This document shows, one piece after another, positions 33,935-43,108 of a DNA stretch of 54,053 bases. The notes beneath the pieces were generated by a model. That model was given only the letters and a program-made list of their open reading frames with translations, made no database searches and was not told the origin of the DNA. The stretch's first letter is position 1. Each line of letters starts with the position of its first letter. Both the position numbers and the translations under genes were made by a program. The stretch is from Xenococcus sp. PCC 7305 (GTDB taxonomy: Bacteria > Cyanobacteriota > Cyanobacteriia > Cyanobacteriales > Xenococcaceae): contig NZ_ALVZ01000199.1 of NCBI RefSeq assembly GCF_000332055.1, positions 1 to 54,053 of the forward strand, in the 5' to 3' direction.

Positions 33935-35450
33935 CCCAACAACTATTTTGAAATTTTCTTTTTAGTTGATCATAGTTCGCAACCATTTCTTTCATTGGGG
34001 TTAATCCTTGCTTTATCGTAGAGAAAGTCAACGGTTGTCGATCTACTCCGATAAATTCCTGTAACTTATTGGTTACTTGTTCAGTCTTGCCTACTAAATC
34101 CTCATAGTTAACATTGCAATACTGCTGTGTAGATAAATCAAAAAAATTGCCATATTGTGTTTCCCAATATCTCACCAGCTTAAATGTAGCTAGACATTCT
34201 TCATAATCGATCACAATTGGTTCTGATAAAGAAAATCTGCTACTATTCTTTTCTTCTTTTATCAACTTCCACTGATTGCTTATAGTTGCTAGCTTATGAG
34301 AAACATAGGTATGTAACATGTTTTTTCTTGTCAAATGGATTATTTTTAAATTTTTCAGTTTTTTCAAATATTGCCAAATGACATGTTGTCTATTTTTTAG
34401 CTGAAAATAAAATAGTTTAAAGCCGACTGCCTTTACAAAAGAGGGAAAAGTTTGACGATATATAAGTTTGTCAATGAAGTAGATTGGATTTTCCTCTCGT
34501 AGCTCAATGATTCGCCGGGATTTATATCCTGAATATAACCAGTGAAGTTCATTGTCTTCAGAAAACATTTCCCCAAAAGCTCTAATTTGAGGATGAGACA
34601 GTAACAAACTACCTAAAAAATTAGACCCAGTCCTCGGATGACAAAGGACAATGAACCTTTGATAATTATCTATAGTTTCTGGAGATCCATGACTTTTTCG
34701 AATCAACTCATAAGGTAATTCAAAATAAGGCTCAATTTCAATCGCTTTTTCATAATTTTGAATTGCTTTTTGATGCTGATTGTGATTTTGCAGTGCTTGT
34801 CCTAAATAAACTTTTATGCAAGCTTGCTCGATTCTGGAATTAGTTTGTAATTTTTGAATGTCTTTGATCAGTACATCTGGATCTCTATTCCGTAGAATTT
34901 TACCCAGAGCCTCATAGGTCTTTAAGTAATCTGAATTCAAAGCAATTGATTGATGATAACAATCTAGAGCCAGTCTATATTCCTCTAGCTTTGTTAAGAC
35001 ATCTGCCAAGAATTGACGTGCCCAATCATAATCTGGCTCCAACTCAATAGCTTTTTCATAAAAAACCTTAGCCGTTTCTAGATTATATTTTTCCTGTAAA
35101 ATACGCCCCAATTTATAGTAAGACCAAGAAAAATCAGGATTTAGTTCGATTGTCCGCTTGTAACAATCAACAGCTTCTTTTAGCTTACCTTGTTGAGTAA
35201 AAATATCTCCCAAAGCATAATGGGACCAAGAATATTCCGGTTTTAGTTGAATGGATTGTCGAAAATAGATACTCGCATTCGTTATTTGTCCTTGTTCCTG
35301 CAATAATTTACCCAATTTAAAATAGTAACGGTCATTATTGGGAGCAAGCTCTATCGCTTGTTGATAAAAATCAATTGCCTCTTTTATTTTTCCTGCTTGT
35401 TTTAAGCAATCACCATCATCTTCAACTTTGCTAGTATCTTTGGCAATCAT
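33915..35450 (-). CDS. TPR-sulfotransferase fusion, upstream gene
   Basis: This protein has 511 residues. Residues about 10-255 are TPRs (GKIKEAIDFYQQAIELAPNNDRYYFKLGKLL and similar). The C-terminal domain (about 265-511) is a sulfotransferase of a different subgroup from the neighbour: VLCHPRTGSNFLGSLLLSHPQ is the 5'-PSB loop and IIHLTRKNMLHTYVSHKLA the 3'-PB motif, resembling the Stf0/trehalose-type or tyrosine-type classes. Sharing TPR design but not the catalytic subgroup suggests the pair sulfate different positions or substrates. It is the first gene of a two-gene operon. Confidence 0.85.
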   Translation of the reverse strand: MIAKDTSKVEDDGDCLKQAGKIKEAIDFYQQAIELAPNNDRYYFKLGKLLQEQGQITNASIYFRQSIQLKPEYSWSHYALGDIFTQQGKLKEAVDCYKRTIELNPDFSWSYYKLGRILQEKYNLETAKVFYEKAIELEPDYDWARQFLADVLTKLEEYRLALDCYHQSIALNSDYLKTYEALGKILRNRDPDVLIKDIQKLQTNSRIEQACIKVYLGQALQNHNQHQKAIQNYEKAIEIEPYFELPYELIRKSHGSPETIDNYQRFIVLCHPRTGSNFLGSLLLSHPQIRAFGEMFSEDNELHWLYSGYKSRRIIELREENPIYFIDKLIYRQTFPSFVKAVGFKLFYFQLKNRQHVIWQYLKKLKNLKIIHLTRKNMLHTYVSHKLATISNQWKLIKEEKNSSRFSLSEPIVIDYEECLATFKLVRYWETQYGNFFDLSTQQYCNVNYEDLVGKTEQVTNKLQEFIGVDRQPLTFSTIKQGLTPMKEMVANYDQLKRKFQNSCWVEFFDE

Positions 35451-35515
35451 TCAACCAAATCCTATTACTTATAAATATTTAGCGCCCAGTATTATATACC
35501 GGCCATGGCAATAAT

Positions 35516-38500
35516 TTATGGTGAAGCGCAGTTAGCAGAAGCATGAGGAGTCCGAATATTGATATCACTATTCTTGTAGGCTGTTAGGATAACTTGCCCA
35601 TCGACCGTTTTGATGATGCCCCTGGCTGGATAAATATCTCCCATGCTGGTTTTGATAGGTTGAATGTTTGGGTACTGATGAGTGACCTTGGTTGAGTCTT
35701 CCGAATTAGATAACGCGGCAGTTTGAGCTTGAGCGTTAGAGTCCGGAATTGTTGTATCGACGATAATGGTATCAGAATCAAACGGTTGATTTGGTTTAGG
35801 AGGTATCCCTCCTTTTCCCTTGATAGTTAAACCACTAATTGTGTTGGCAATGGTAGTATTTGAACAAGCTTGAGCAACAGTCTGTTCTGTCGCAATCGGA
35901 TTATTGGGTAATTGGATCTCGGTTTGAATATTATTGCTATCAGGTGTAACAATGGAAACGTTCCCATCCAATCCAAACTCAGAACTGGCATCCATGTCAT
36001 TTGTCAGTGGATTTTGAAGTCTTTCCTGGATTCCAAAAAGAGCTGTTGCTGTAATGTCAATGTTTCCTCCCCGTCCTTGTTGTGCACTAGCGATAATATC
36101 ATTGTTGCCATTGGGAAAAGCAATAATAAATTTTGCATTGATATTAATATTGCCCCCATCTGCCTTTGAAAAAGCTCTTGCGGAGATAAAGCTGTTATTA
36201 TCTAATGTAATATTCTCGGCGATTTGAAGACTAATATTGGCACTATTCCCAGTTTCAGATTGAGTAGCCGTATCGATTCTCGCCTCATTGTTTAAACTCA
36301 GGGAGTTGGCGGTTATGTTAATATTTCCTGGTTCTCCTGTCCCTGGACTAACAATCCCTAAAGAATCAAAGTTGCTCGCCTCAATAGTGCCCCCATTATC
36401 AATAGTTATTTCATCGGCAACAACATTCACATTGCCCCCATTCCCGTTGCGAATCACAGCATTAGCAGATAGACCAGCACGAGCCAACTCGCTGAGCCCA
36501 CTAATGATGATTGATTCTCTGACATTAACAGTCACATCTCCGGCATCCCCTTGCCCTAAGGTAGCGGTTGAGACTAGACCCCCATCCGTTAGAGTTAGGG
36601 AGCCTGCGGTAATGGTAACACCCCCTGCATTGCCCACTGCTCCTTGATTAACTAAACTGGTGGCACGACTGGGAAGACGATCATCTAAATCTTTCCCGTC
36701 AATAAGAATGTCATTGGCAGCGGTAATTTCTACTGAGCCTGCATTGCCCCGTCCGAAGGTACTAGCGGAAACTCGTCCCCCGTTGGTCAGAGACAGAGAA
36801 CCTGTGGTAATTGTGACACCTCTGGCTTCCCCCACGGCGTCTGGGTTGACCTGACTGGTAACCCCACTAGGAACGTTCCGCGAATTTGTCCCATTAATAG
36901 TAATTGCATCACTAGCGGTAATCTCTACTGAGCCGGCATTGCCCCGGCCAAAAGTACTAGCTTCAACTCGCCCTCCGTCATTTAGAGATAGAGAACCGGT
37001 GCTGACAACGATACCGCCTGAATTTCCCTCTGCTCCTTGATTGACTAGACTGTTCGCACCACTAGGAGTACCCCCCGAATTTTCCCCGTCAATAGTAATC
37101 CGATCCCTAGCAGTAATTGCCAAGGAACCCGCATCTCCCTCCCCGAAAGTGTTGGCAGAGACTCGTCCCCCATCTGTCAGGGACAGAGAACCTGTGCTGA
37201 TAACGATCCCACCTGAATTTCCCACTGCTTCTCGATTGACGAAACTGTTAACCCCACTGGGATTGCCCTGAGAATTTTCCCCGTCAATATTAATTGTCTC
37301 TCCAGCGGTGATGGCCACTGAACCAGCATTTCCTTCCCCAAAGGTACTAGCTTCAACTCTTCCCCCATCAGTGAGAGACAGAGAATCTGTGGAGATGGCG
37401 ATACCTCTAGAATCTCCCACAGCGCTTGAGTTGACTGAATTAGTTATCCCACTAGGATTGCCCCGAGAATTTTCCCCGTCAATAGTAATGGCATCGCTAG
37501 CGGTAATGGCCACTGAACCCGCATCCCCTTCCCCAAAGGTACTCGCAGAAACTCGTCCTCCTCGGGACAAAGACAGAGAACCTGTAGTAATCGTGATGCC
37601 CCCAGTATCTCCCGTTGCGCCCGAATTGACCAGATTGGTTACCCCACTAGTGCTGCCTTGTGAGTTTTCACCATCGATAGTAATTGTATCGCCAGCAGTA
37701 ATTGCGATTGAACCCGCATTTCCCTGACCAGCAGTACTAGCATCAATTCGCCCCCCGTTATTGAGATTCAGAGAATTAGTGGTGATACTGATATTTCCTG
37801 CATCTGTTACTGCTACTGAATTGACTCGATTAAGAACTATACTATTATCAACAGTTATATTTTCTGTGGCATTAATCCTAATGTCCCCAACTGGGGCTTC
37901 AGCCGGAGTTGAGTTGACGATGACTCCTGCTCTGACCTGACTACTCTGAATATCTGAAGCTTCAAGGTTGAGATTGCGGGCGTTCATGATAATCTTGCCG
38001 CTGCCTGTCCCTCTAACATCTAAATCTGTACCACGAAGATTGATATCTGCTAGGGAGACATTTTCGGGAAAGCTCAAGCTACCATCGGCATTAATTCCCA
38101 CAGTTCCTGCACTGGACAAACTTCCTAATTCGATTAGGCCGCTTCTGGCGGTGGCTTCTCCCCCCTCAAAATCAATATTTCCCCCGACTAAAGTAAGATT
38201 ATTACCCGCTGTAACTTCTAAACCAATAATATTACTTCCCCTATTTTGCGCTACAGAGCGATTAGCAATATCTCCTGGATTGTCGCGAAAGTTAAATCCG
38301 ATAGGGGCATTAATTGTTAAGAGTGGGGGATTATCTAAATCAGTGGCACTAAATTCTCCATCAGAAAAAATAATACTATCGGCAGTACTCCCAAAAAACG
38401 AACCTCCAATATCTAAACTGGCACCTTCTCCAAAGATAATTCCCGCAGGATTAATCAAAAATAAATTTGCGGTGCCATTTGCTCCCAATATCCCATCGAT

Positions 38501-38782
38501 ATTAGAAATATTGCCTCCAGTAACGCGCGAGAAAATATTGACAATATCTACCGAGTTATTAAAAAATGCTGAGCCATCAGTCGGTACGGAAAAATCTTGA
38601 AAACTATGAAATAAATTATCGCCAGCGCGATCGCCTTGCTGGATTGTTAACTCATTTCCGTTAATCTCGACTGTTGAATTTGTTGTGCCGTCGGGTACGA
38701 TCTGTGCTGATAATGACGGGGCGAATAGGCAAAGCAAACCAGCTGTGAATATGATGTTTTGGGGTTTGGAATTGACAAACAT
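35516..38782 (-). CDS. Haemagglutinin-type (two-partner secretion) adhesin
   Basis: This 1088-residue exported protein has a signal peptide of about 27 residues (FTAGLLCLFAPSLSAQ). It is followed by the filamentous-haemagglutinin N-terminal TPS domain (about 30-170, with NGTANLFLINPAGIIFGEGASLDIGGSFFG), which directs secretion through a TpsB pore. The middle is a right-handed beta-helix rich in GGNI, ITIDG and LSLTDGGRV turns, including about six 65-residue repeats (195 bp each, about 36545-37760). The C-terminus has AQACS and a short Ser/Thr tail ending HASANCASP. It should be a surface adhesin or biofilm protein. No TpsB transporter gene is in the window. Confidence 0.87.
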   Translation of the reverse strand: MFVNSKPQNIIFTAGLLCLFAPSLSAQIVPDGTTNSTVEINGNELTIQQGDRAGDNLFHSFQDFSVPTDGSAFFNNSVDIVNIFSRVTGGNISNIDGILGANGTANLFLINPAGIIFGEGASLDIGGSFFGSTADSIIFSDGEFSATDLDNPPLLTINAPIGFNFRDNPGDIANRSVAQNRGSNIIGLEVTAGNNLTLVGGNIDFEGGEATARSGLIELGSLSSAGTVGINADGSLSFPENVSLADINLRGTDLDVRGTGSGKIIMNARNLNLEASDIQSSQVRAGVIVNSTPAEAPVGDIRINATENITVDNSIVLNRVNSVAVTDAGNISITTNSLNLNNGGRIDASTAGQGNAGSIAITAGDTITIDGENSQGSTSGVTNLVNSGATGDTGGITITTGSLSLSRGGRVSASTFGEGDAGSVAITASDAITIDGENSRGNPSGITNSVNSSAVGDSRGIAISTDSLSLTDGGRVEASTFGEGNAGSVAITAGETINIDGENSQGNPSGVNSFVNREAVGNSGGIVISTGSLSLTDGGRVSANTFGEGDAGSLAITARDRITIDGENSGGTPSGANSLVNQGAEGNSGGIVVSTGSLSLNDGGRVEASTFGRGNAGSVEITASDAITINGTNSRNVPSGVTSQVNPDAVGEARGVTITTGSLSLTNGGRVSASTFGRGNAGSVEITAANDILIDGKDLDDRLPSRATSLVNQGAVGNAGGVTITAGSLTLTDGGLVSTATLGQGDAGDVTVNVRESIIISGLSELARAGLSANAVIRNGNGGNVNVVADEITIDNGGTIEASNFDSLGIVSPGTGEPGNINITANSLSLNNEARIDTATQSETGNSANISLQIAENITLDNNSFISARAFSKADGGNININAKFIIAFPNGNNDIIASAQQGRGGNIDITATALFGIQERLQNPLTNDMDASSEFGLDGNVSIVTPDSNNIQTEIQLPNNPIATEQTVAQACSNTTIANTISGLTIKGKGGIPPKPNQPFDSDTIIVDTTIPDSNAQAQTAALSNSEDSTKVTHQYPNIQPIKTSMGDIYPARGIIKTVDGQVILTAYKNSDINIRTPHASANCASP
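36545..37760 (-). repeat. 195-bp tandem repeats in the adhesin gene
   Basis: About six units encode G(E/R)G(D/N)AGS(V/L)x-IT plus about 55 further residues ending GGRVxASTF. Corresponding CCCCxxCC-rich segments lie about 195 bp apart, near 36738, 36929, 37125, 37320 and 37516. Confidence 0.85.
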
Positions 38783-38994
38783 AATGGTCTTTTCTCAGAA
38801 TAAGTACGGAAAACTATCGCTAAAATTCGGAGAGTTGCTGGCGATGTTGTTGAGCAAGTTCAGCAATATTACCTAAGTATACTTAATTCTCGCGAGTATA
38901 GTTCTCACTAGATTCACTAATCTTTAAAGAAGTGCTAATATCACTTTTGAAATAATCTTTTATTCTTTGTTGTTTACTTTGAAACTTCTTTGCG

Positions 38995-40263
38995 ATGACA
39001 GCTATTATCAATCCCACTGCCCCTTTGAGTTCTCTACCACTGCCCAATGGAGGCTTCGATATTAAGGGTTTTGAGAGTGGCACCAATAGAATTAACGGCT
39101 CCTCAACTGGAGATTCTCTCTCTGGCGGTAATTTGGCAGATTTGTTGAGTGGCTTAGCTGGCAACGATACCGTTGAAGGATTAGCTGGTGATGATAACCT
39201 TTTAGGCTGCGAAGGAGATGATCTATTGCGAGGTGGGGATGGAAATGACCTACTAGAAGGCAATGAAGGTGACGATATTCTCGTTGGCGGCACAGGTTTC
39301 GACACCCTCCTAGGGGGAGTCGGTGATGATACTCTAATTGCTGGGCCTAATACAACCATACTCGATGGTGGTTCAGGTCAGGATAAGCTTGTTGCCGTGG
39401 GCGGTGGCAATGTTCTTAGTGGAGGATTGCAAGTAGATCGCTTCGAGTTCGATCTCACTCAACAGCCGGTAGTAACCCTGAATCAAATTGCTGATTACCA
39501 AAGAGGTGAAAAAATTCTGGTCAAAGGAAGCGCCCCGACCGGAGACTTTACTTACGATCAGTTCACAGGAAGGCTTGCCCTTAATGGACAAGGAATCATT
39601 CAACTAACCCCAGGACTTGTGATCGACCTTGAAGACATTGAATATTTGGCTGTCAATACAGTTAATGGAACAACTCAGTCAGATGCGATCGCGGGCAGCA
39701 GTTTAGCTGATGTCTTAACTGGTCTATCTGGCAATGATAGCCTCAGTGGCGGGGCAGGTGACGATACCCTCAATGGGGGAGGAGGTAATGATCTCCTCGG
39801 AGGCGGAATTGGGGATGACCTAATCATAGGCGGCCCTCTGGGCAATGATATTTTAGAAGGAGGTGCGGGGAATGATACTCTCAAAGCGGGAGTTGGCAAT
39901 GATCTCTCGGCGGAAGATGCCTTTCTCTCTAGCATCGAAGCTATATTCACCAATGATGGCAAGGACAGTCTCAGTGGAGATGCAGGAGATGATCTTTTAA
40001 TTGTTGCGAATGGAGATAATACTCTTAGTGGCGGGACTGGGGCAGATACTTTCCAATTTAATTTTGCCCGAATCATTTCTGACAATCCCAATCAAATCGT
40101 TGATTTTCAACCAGGAGAAGATTCAATTATCATTGAGGGCATTAGTGATGCCGCTGCGCGCAGTTACGATCCCACAACGGGTGTTATTGCGCTTAATGGG
40201 CAAGCCATAATTCAACTTGAGATTGGTCTTGAGATTAATGAAGACGATGTCGAGTTTCTCTAA
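38995..40263 (+). CDS. RTX-type calcium-binding protein, long paralogue
   Basis: This 422-residue acidic protein has two blocks of GGxGxDxLx nonapeptides (about 45-130 and 225-300, plus a short block about 320-345) that would form Ca2+-binding beta-rolls. No N-terminal signal is present; RTX proteins are usually exported by type I ABC systems with a C-terminal signal. The head (NPTAPLSSLPLPNGGFDIKGF) and tail (VDFQPGEDSIIIEG, then ALNGQAIIQLEIGL) are shared with the paralogue at 42088. An internal copy of the tail-like module (ADYQRGEKILVKG at about 165) suggests internal duplication. Likely extracellular and structural; no enzymatic domain is visible. Confidence 0.85.
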   Translation: MTAIINPTAPLSSLPLPNGGFDIKGFESGTNRINGSSTGDSLSGGNLADLLSGLAGNDTVEGLAGDDNLLGCEGDDLLRGGDGNDLLEGNEGDDILVGGTGFDTLLGGVGDDTLIAGPNTTILDGGSGQDKLVAVGGGNVLSGGLQVDRFEFDLTQQPVVTLNQIADYQRGEKILVKGSAPTGDFTYDQFTGRLALNGQGIIQLTPGLVIDLEDIEYLAVNTVNGTTQSDAIAGSSLADVLTGLSGNDSLSGGAGDDTLNGGGGNDLLGGGIGDDLIIGGPLGNDILEGGAGNDTLKAGVGNDLSAEDAFLSSIEAIFTNDGKDSLSGDAGDDLLIVANGDNTLSGGTGADTFQFNFARIISDNPNQIVDFQPGEDSIIIEGISDAAARSYDPTTGVIALNGQAIIQLEIGLEINEDDVEFL

Positions 40264-40298
40264 AGGTAAAACCTAGGCTCAAAATCCGGGGAAATTAC

Positions 40299-41447
40299 TT
40301 AGGCCACGACATATTTCTGGATAGTCGCAATCAATTCATCAGGTTTGAATGGTTTTGTCATATAACCATTTGTGCCAGCCATTTGACCTTTCATCTTATT
40401 GATCAAGCCGTCTCTTGCTGTCACCATAATAATGGGTAAATTCTTGAACTTAGGAATTTTGCGAATCGTTTTACAAAAATCTAAACCATCCATATCGGGC
40501 ATAGTTAAATCAAGTAATATTAAATCGACTTGTTTTTGACTGAGGATATTTAAGGCATCTAGGGAATTGTTAATACAGAGCACATTATAGTGCTCGGTCA
40601 AAGCTCGCTTGATAGAAAGTTGAACAATAGGACTATCATCTACAGACAGAATTGTTGGCAAGCTAGCAGCTGCTTTGCTGCTTGGGATCGCCCCAGCTGG
40701 GGAATCAGCTGCTGAAGTCTTATCAAAACTTATCATTCCAGAATTAGCCCAATTAAAATAAGATTTAGCAACTTTCAAAGGATCTTTATTCATTGCCAGC
40801 GCAATATCAAGCAAAGTTCGCTGTCCATCAACATAGTGATGGAAATGGCTGATTACTTTGGGGTCACTCACTTTTAGCAAATTACTTTCGCTCACATAAG
40901 GCACTGTGTCCATTGAAGAAATCTTGGAAGCTAAGCTTGACCATTGTATGCGACGGTAATTGAGCTCGACTTCCAATTCTTGCCAATTAAACCCTTGATA
41001 ATTTTCATTAGCTATAAGGTCGAAATCATTTGAGTTTTGATACTGGACTTTTACCGGAAAAGTCACAAATCTTTCCAACATTAAAATAATTTGATTATGA
41101 AGATGATCATTAATTTTCTTCCAGGTCAGAATCTCAAGTTGAACCAATATTTCTAGTAATTCTTGAACAGATTTGGGGTCTGTTAATGTTCTGCCAGCTG
41201 CGGAAAGAGTAGCGTTAATCGACTTCTTATTTATCCTAGAATCTATACTCTCGGCAAGTTGAAGATTATTGGGTACTATTGACCCTCCATATATCAGGGC
41301 CCCGTTATGGATTATCAGTACACCACTTCTTTGTTTTTGCAATGAGCTAACTTGCGTTTCTACTGTTAATACTCCGTTAGTATTTTGATTAAGTTGAGAG
41401 TTCAGTAAATTCTTTAATTCTTGATTCTGATACTGTTGCAATCGCAT
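40299..41447 (-). CDS. PatA-like response regulator (DUF4388 + receiver)
   Basis: This response regulator has 382 residues. The N-terminal DUF4388/PatA region (about 5-245) contains GVLTVETQ, SGVLIIHNGALIYGG and a winged-helix-like FHHYVDGQRTLLDIA. The C-terminal receiver (about 264-382) has acidic D270/D271, phosphoacceptor D313 in LILLDLTMPDMDG, T343 and K365. Family members control heterocyst spacing (PatA), pilus motility (PixG) and other outputs, often by protein interaction. No kinase or chemotaxis gene is adjacent. Its position between two RTX paralogues makes control of surface-protein production or motility a reasonable guess only. Confidence 0.87.
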   Translation of the reverse strand: MRLQQYQNQELKNLLNSQLNQNTNGVLTVETQVSSLQKQRSGVLIIHNGALIYGGSIVPNNLQLAESIDSRINKKSINATLSAAGRTLTDPKSVQELLEILVQLEILTWKKINDHLHNQIILMLERFVTFPVKVQYQNSNDFDLIANENYQGFNWQELEVELNYRRIQWSSLASKISSMDTVPYVSESNLLKVSDPKVISHFHHYVDGQRTLLDIALAMNKDPLKVAKSYFNWANSGMISFDKTSAADSPAGAIPSSKAAASLPTILSVDDSPIVQLSIKRALTEHYNVLCINNSLDALNILSQKQVDLILLDLTMPDMDGLDFCKTIRKIPKFKNLPIIMVTARDGLINKMKGQMAGTNGYMTKPFKPDELIATIQKYVVA

Positions 41448-42087
41448 ATTTTAGATGAATACTAAATAGATAAGATAATAAAAATAATAGATGAGACAAT
41501 AAAATGAAGAAGTACATTTCTTTTGTCATTGTTCCCCGAAGTATAGCTTAAAACACACAAAAAAACGACTAAACACCAAAAATTAACAGGAAAAACCGTA
41601 TTTTAGTGTTTAGATTTATATAAACTTAATAATACAAAACATGACTTCGTCTATTATATCTAAAACATATTAAATACCAAATGTTATAGAATGTCATATT
41701 TGGATTGTTTTGAGGCTTTTTTGAGCTTAGTCTATCTATTAAAAAGCGTTCTGTCTAAAACATATTCAATATCAAATGTTATAAAATGTAATGCAACGCA
41801 TGGTTCATTTATTAAAAAGCTATATAGCCATTCTCAAATTGATGAGATGCATAATGCTCTGCTTTCGGGAACGCTCACCAAGATAGGGAATCGGCAATAG
41901 AGAACATCAAGATCTACCCCATGAATCTGAGAAACGCTCTACATTAAATCAGGTTGCTAAATTATTTAAGAAAAAACTGAGTCAGTATATTTTCTGAGAT
42001 TGTTTGTACTATCTCTCAAAAAGGTAGTAATCTAGTAGTTAGGACAGTTTAATATATTTCAACATCTACTATAGATGTTAATTGACA
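41448..42087. other. AT-rich spacer with direct repeats, no convincing gene
   Basis: This 640-bp region holds a 36-bp direct repeat (TCTAAAACATATT...AATGT) at 41659-41694 and 41754-41789, differing at four positions. TATTAAAAAGC occurs at 41738-41748 and 41810-41820. A fragment GGGAACGCTCACCAAGA (41868-41884) matches one at 54018-54034. A 69-codon plus-strand frame at 41691-41900 spans the repeats and has no recognisable feature; I do not call it a gene. The promoter of the RTX gene at 42088 should be near the end. Confidence 0.6.
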
Positions 42088-42882
42088 ATGTCAGCTATTG
42101 TTAATCCGACTAACCCTTTTAGTGAATTACCCAATGCTAATGGGGGTCTTGATATTCAAGGCTTTGTAAATCGAGAGAACAGGCTAAATGGCACAGCCCA
42201 GAGAGATTCCATTACGGGTGCTAATTTGGCCGATGTTTTGGGTGGTTTATCCGGTGGAGATACTATTGAAGGAAGAGGTGGCAATGATACTCTTTTAGGT
42301 TGTAATGATGACGATACCCTCGATGGTGGGGCAGATGATGATGTCCTTCAGGGTAATGAAGGTGATGATTTGTTACTGGGAGGTACTTCTGGGAGTGATG
42401 TCCTCGAAGGGGGAGCAGGAAATGACACTCTTCACGGCAGTCTAAATGTGGAAAATGTGAATTTAGTAGGCGAGAACATCACTGTTGCTAAAATTCCTAG
42501 TACGAATCTTAACCAGGTCCAAACTGGATTAAACGGAGTTTTGGCGGCAATCAAATCTATGTTGACTGCTAACGATGGTAATGATAGTTTGAGTGGTGGT
42601 TCTGGAGATGATCTGCTCATCGTAGCAGATGGCAATAATACTCTAGATGGTGGTGCTGGTGCTGATACTTTCCAGTTTTTGTTTGCTGAGGAAGTTCCTA
42701 ATAATTTGAATGACATCTCTGATTTTCAACCAGGAGAAGATTCTATTGTTATTCAAGGAGTAGCCGATAATAACGAGGCTAGTTATGATCCCAATACTGG
42801 GAGGATTTCTCTTAATGGGCAAGAAATCATTCAGCTAGATGTTGGGCTTGATATTGATGCAGATGATATTGAGTTTATCTAA
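42088..42882 (+). CDS. RTX-type calcium-binding protein, short paralogue
   Basis: The ATG at 42088 is chosen because the resulting N-terminus (MSAIVNPTNPFSELPNANGGLDIQGF) aligns with that of the paralogue at 38995; an in-frame TTG lies six bases earlier. The 264-residue acidic protein has nonapeptide Ca2+-binding repeats (about 45-115 and 165-195), a non-repeat insert, then the shared tail SDFQPGEDSIVIQG and SLNGQEIIQLDVGLDIDADDIEFI. It lacks the middle half of the longer protein. Each protein has a single cysteine in LLGC(E/N)xDD at the same place. Exported, probably by type I secretion (inferred). Confidence 0.85.
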   Translation: MSAIVNPTNPFSELPNANGGLDIQGFVNRENRLNGTAQRDSITGANLADVLGGLSGGDTIEGRGGNDTLLGCNDDDTLDGGADDDVLQGNEGDDLLLGGTSGSDVLEGGAGNDTLHGSLNVENVNLVGENITVAKIPSTNLNQVQTGLNGVLAAIKSMLTANDGNDSLSGGSGDDLLIVADGNNTLDGGAGADTFQFLFAEEVPNNLNDISDFQPGEDSIVIQGVADNNEASYDPNTGRISLNGQEIIQLDVGLDIDADDIEFI

Positions 42883-42904
42883 GGCTTGTGGTCTAACTTC
42901 AAGG

Positions 42905-43043
42905 TAAACCGCGTCCATATTGAGAAATGGAGTTTTGAAATAAAGTTATAGAGGCCTCAAACCCTGTTCCCTATTCCCTATTCCCTATTCCCTGTTCCCG
43001 AAACAATGACAAAAACTACAGGTTTCAAACTAGACGCGGTTTA
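42905..43043. mobile_element. MITE-like element with 11-bp inverted ends
   Basis: TAAACCGCGTC (42905-42915) and GACGCGGTTTA (43033-43043) are perfect inverted repeats at the ends of 139 bp that encode nothing. The repeats extend with a shared TTGA a few bases further in. The interior carries ATTCCCT tandem units (42963-43000). I see no target duplication. It sits in the 5' region of hisIE, so it may supply or disrupt promoter sequence. Confidence 0.55.
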
Positions 43044-43108
43044 TGTCATTGTGTCAACTGACAAAGAAAATGTATAATGGGCTTCCCGTAAAGAGTTTTT
43101 ATTCACCA

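Noticed and set aside
36288-37727. Several plus-strand open frames opposite the adhesin gene
   Set aside because: They are mirror images of the GC-rich 195-bp repeats (proline/serine-rich low-complexity translations) and not independent genes.
38883-39359. 158-codon minus-strand frame opposite the long RTX gene
   Set aside because: Its Pro/Ser-rich translation is the antisense of the GGxGxD repeats; the RTX frame on the plus strand explains the sequence.
41691-41900. 69-codon open frame in the spacer before the short RTX gene
   Set aside because: It runs across a direct repeat and a fragment of a dispersed palindrome, has no ribosome-binding site or recognisable motif, and its composition follows the AT-rich spacer.
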